Part shown: positions 6,031 through 6,384 of the stretch, one piece after another
Layout: the number at the start of each line of letters is the position of its first letter
Position numbering within the stretch: the stretch's first letter is position 1
DNA from: Desulfobacterales bacterium
GTDB lineage: Bacteria; Desulfobacterota; Desulfobacteria; Desulfobacterales; Desulfobacteraceae
Direction of reading: 5' to 3'
DNA length: 6,384 bases
Assembly (NCBI GenBank): GCA_022361095.1
Contig: JAKSBO010001136.1
Coordinates: 1-6,384 of the forward strand
The notes under the pieces: model-generated
What the model saw: the letters and a program-made list of their open reading frames with translations, nothing else
What the model was told of the DNA's origin: nothing
Database searches by the model: none
Made by a program: the position numbers and the translations under genes

Positions 6031-6384
6031 ATGAGATACCATAAAAATCGTTACCACTGTTCAGGCGGCACCATGCGGGGGCGGGGAAGATCCGGCGGAT
6101 TTCGTCAAAGAATGGACCGATTGACCGCAGCCGAGGGCTTTTACCGCTCCAGGCGCGGCATTCTATTAGGTGTTTGCCGGGGGGTGGCGGAACACTTCAA
6201 CCTCTCTGTATTCTGGACCCGGATTATTGTACTTGTCCTGTTTTTATTCACCGGGTTCTGGCCGGTGGGCGTCCTTTATTTTATCGCAGGACTTTTACTT
6301 AAGCCGGAACCTGTTATCCCCCTGGAAAATGCAAGTGATGAAGAATTTTATCACTCCTATACCCGGTCAAGATCCTCGGCCATC
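6031..6384 (+). CDS. pspC: Phage shock protein C (PspC domain), 3'-truncated by window edge
   Basis: The frame opens at ATG 6031, with AAGGA (6021-6025) 5 bases upstream, and stays open to the last base, giving 118 visible residues. The PspC domain covers about 37-93: FYRSRRGILLGVCRGVAEHFNL, then the hydrophobic stretch 61-90, one or two inner-membrane passes, ending in KPEP. GVCRGVAEHF matches the GVCAGIA motif region of E. coli PspC. With PspB, this protein senses membrane damage and binds PspA. Oddity: about 36 residues precede the domain, basic and Gly/Arg-rich with one Cys (Cys10), against about 10 in E. coli. Internal Met15 or Met28 could be the true start, but neither has a good ribosome site. 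The C-terminal cytoplasmic/periplasmic part begins acidic (SDEE) and runs off the window. It follows pspB by 32 bases in the same operon. Confidence 0.93.
   Translation, partial: MRYHKNRYHCSGGTMRGRGRSGGFRQRMDRLTAAEGFYRSRRGILLGVCRGVAEHFNLSVFWTRIIVLVLFLFTGFWPVGVLYFIAGLLLKPEPVIPLENASDEEFYHSYTRSRSSAI

Noticed and set aside
5719..6057. 112-residue antisense open frame over pspB
   Set aside because: It is the complement of a genuine pspB, has no family resemblance, and conflicts with the clear pspABC operon.

Overview
The window looks like ordinary chromosomal DNA from a Gram-negative, probably sulfate-reducing deltaproteobacterium (Desulfobacterota, Desulfobacteraceae-like). That placement is inferred from moderate GC, the codon and gap style, an Escherichia-like PepN, and a Psp system with a dedicated PspF. 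No marker gene fixes the taxon. I see no tRNA, rRNA, CRISPR array, insertion sequence or phage gene.

Layout. (1) 1-1644, plus strand: the C-terminal two thirds of aminopeptidase N, cut by the left window edge. (2) 1656-1692: a 15-bp-stem hairpin between two convergent genes. (3) 1692-2696, minus strand: a UDP-glucuronate 4-epimerase-type sugar-nucleotide epimerase, with a good sigma70-like promoter at 2818-2846. (4) 2697-3140: a 444-bp gap that holds that promoter, a weaker one for the next gene and some small palindromes, but no supported gene. (5) 3141-3563, plus strand: a single-domain ATP-binding universal stress protein. (6) 3566-3684: a 119-bp imperfect palindrome filling most of the next convergent gap. 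(7) 3739-4812, minus strand: PspF, the sigma54 activator of the phage-shock response. (8) 4813-5041: the divergent pspF/pspA control region, with a near-consensus -24/-12 promoter and 20-bp-spaced ACCA repeats. (9) 5042-6384, plus strand: pspA, pspB and the start of pspC, which runs off the right edge.

The right half is a coherent envelope-stress module. By established Psp biology, PspA holds PspF inactive. Membrane stress sensed through PspB and PspC draws PspA to the membrane, and the freed PspF then drives the sigma54 promoter of pspABC. The key parts are visible here: GAFTGA loop, Walker motifs, the PspA-contacting tryptophan of PspF, the PspA amphipathic N-terminus and coiled coil, a one-helix PspB and a PspC domain. 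The left half is housekeeping (peptide turnover, sugar-nucleotide supply, general stress) with no evident functional link to psp.

I found no clear new system. The best items for follow-up are the 119-bp palindrome at 3566-3684, the phased repeats upstream of pspA, and the basic N-terminal extension of PspC.
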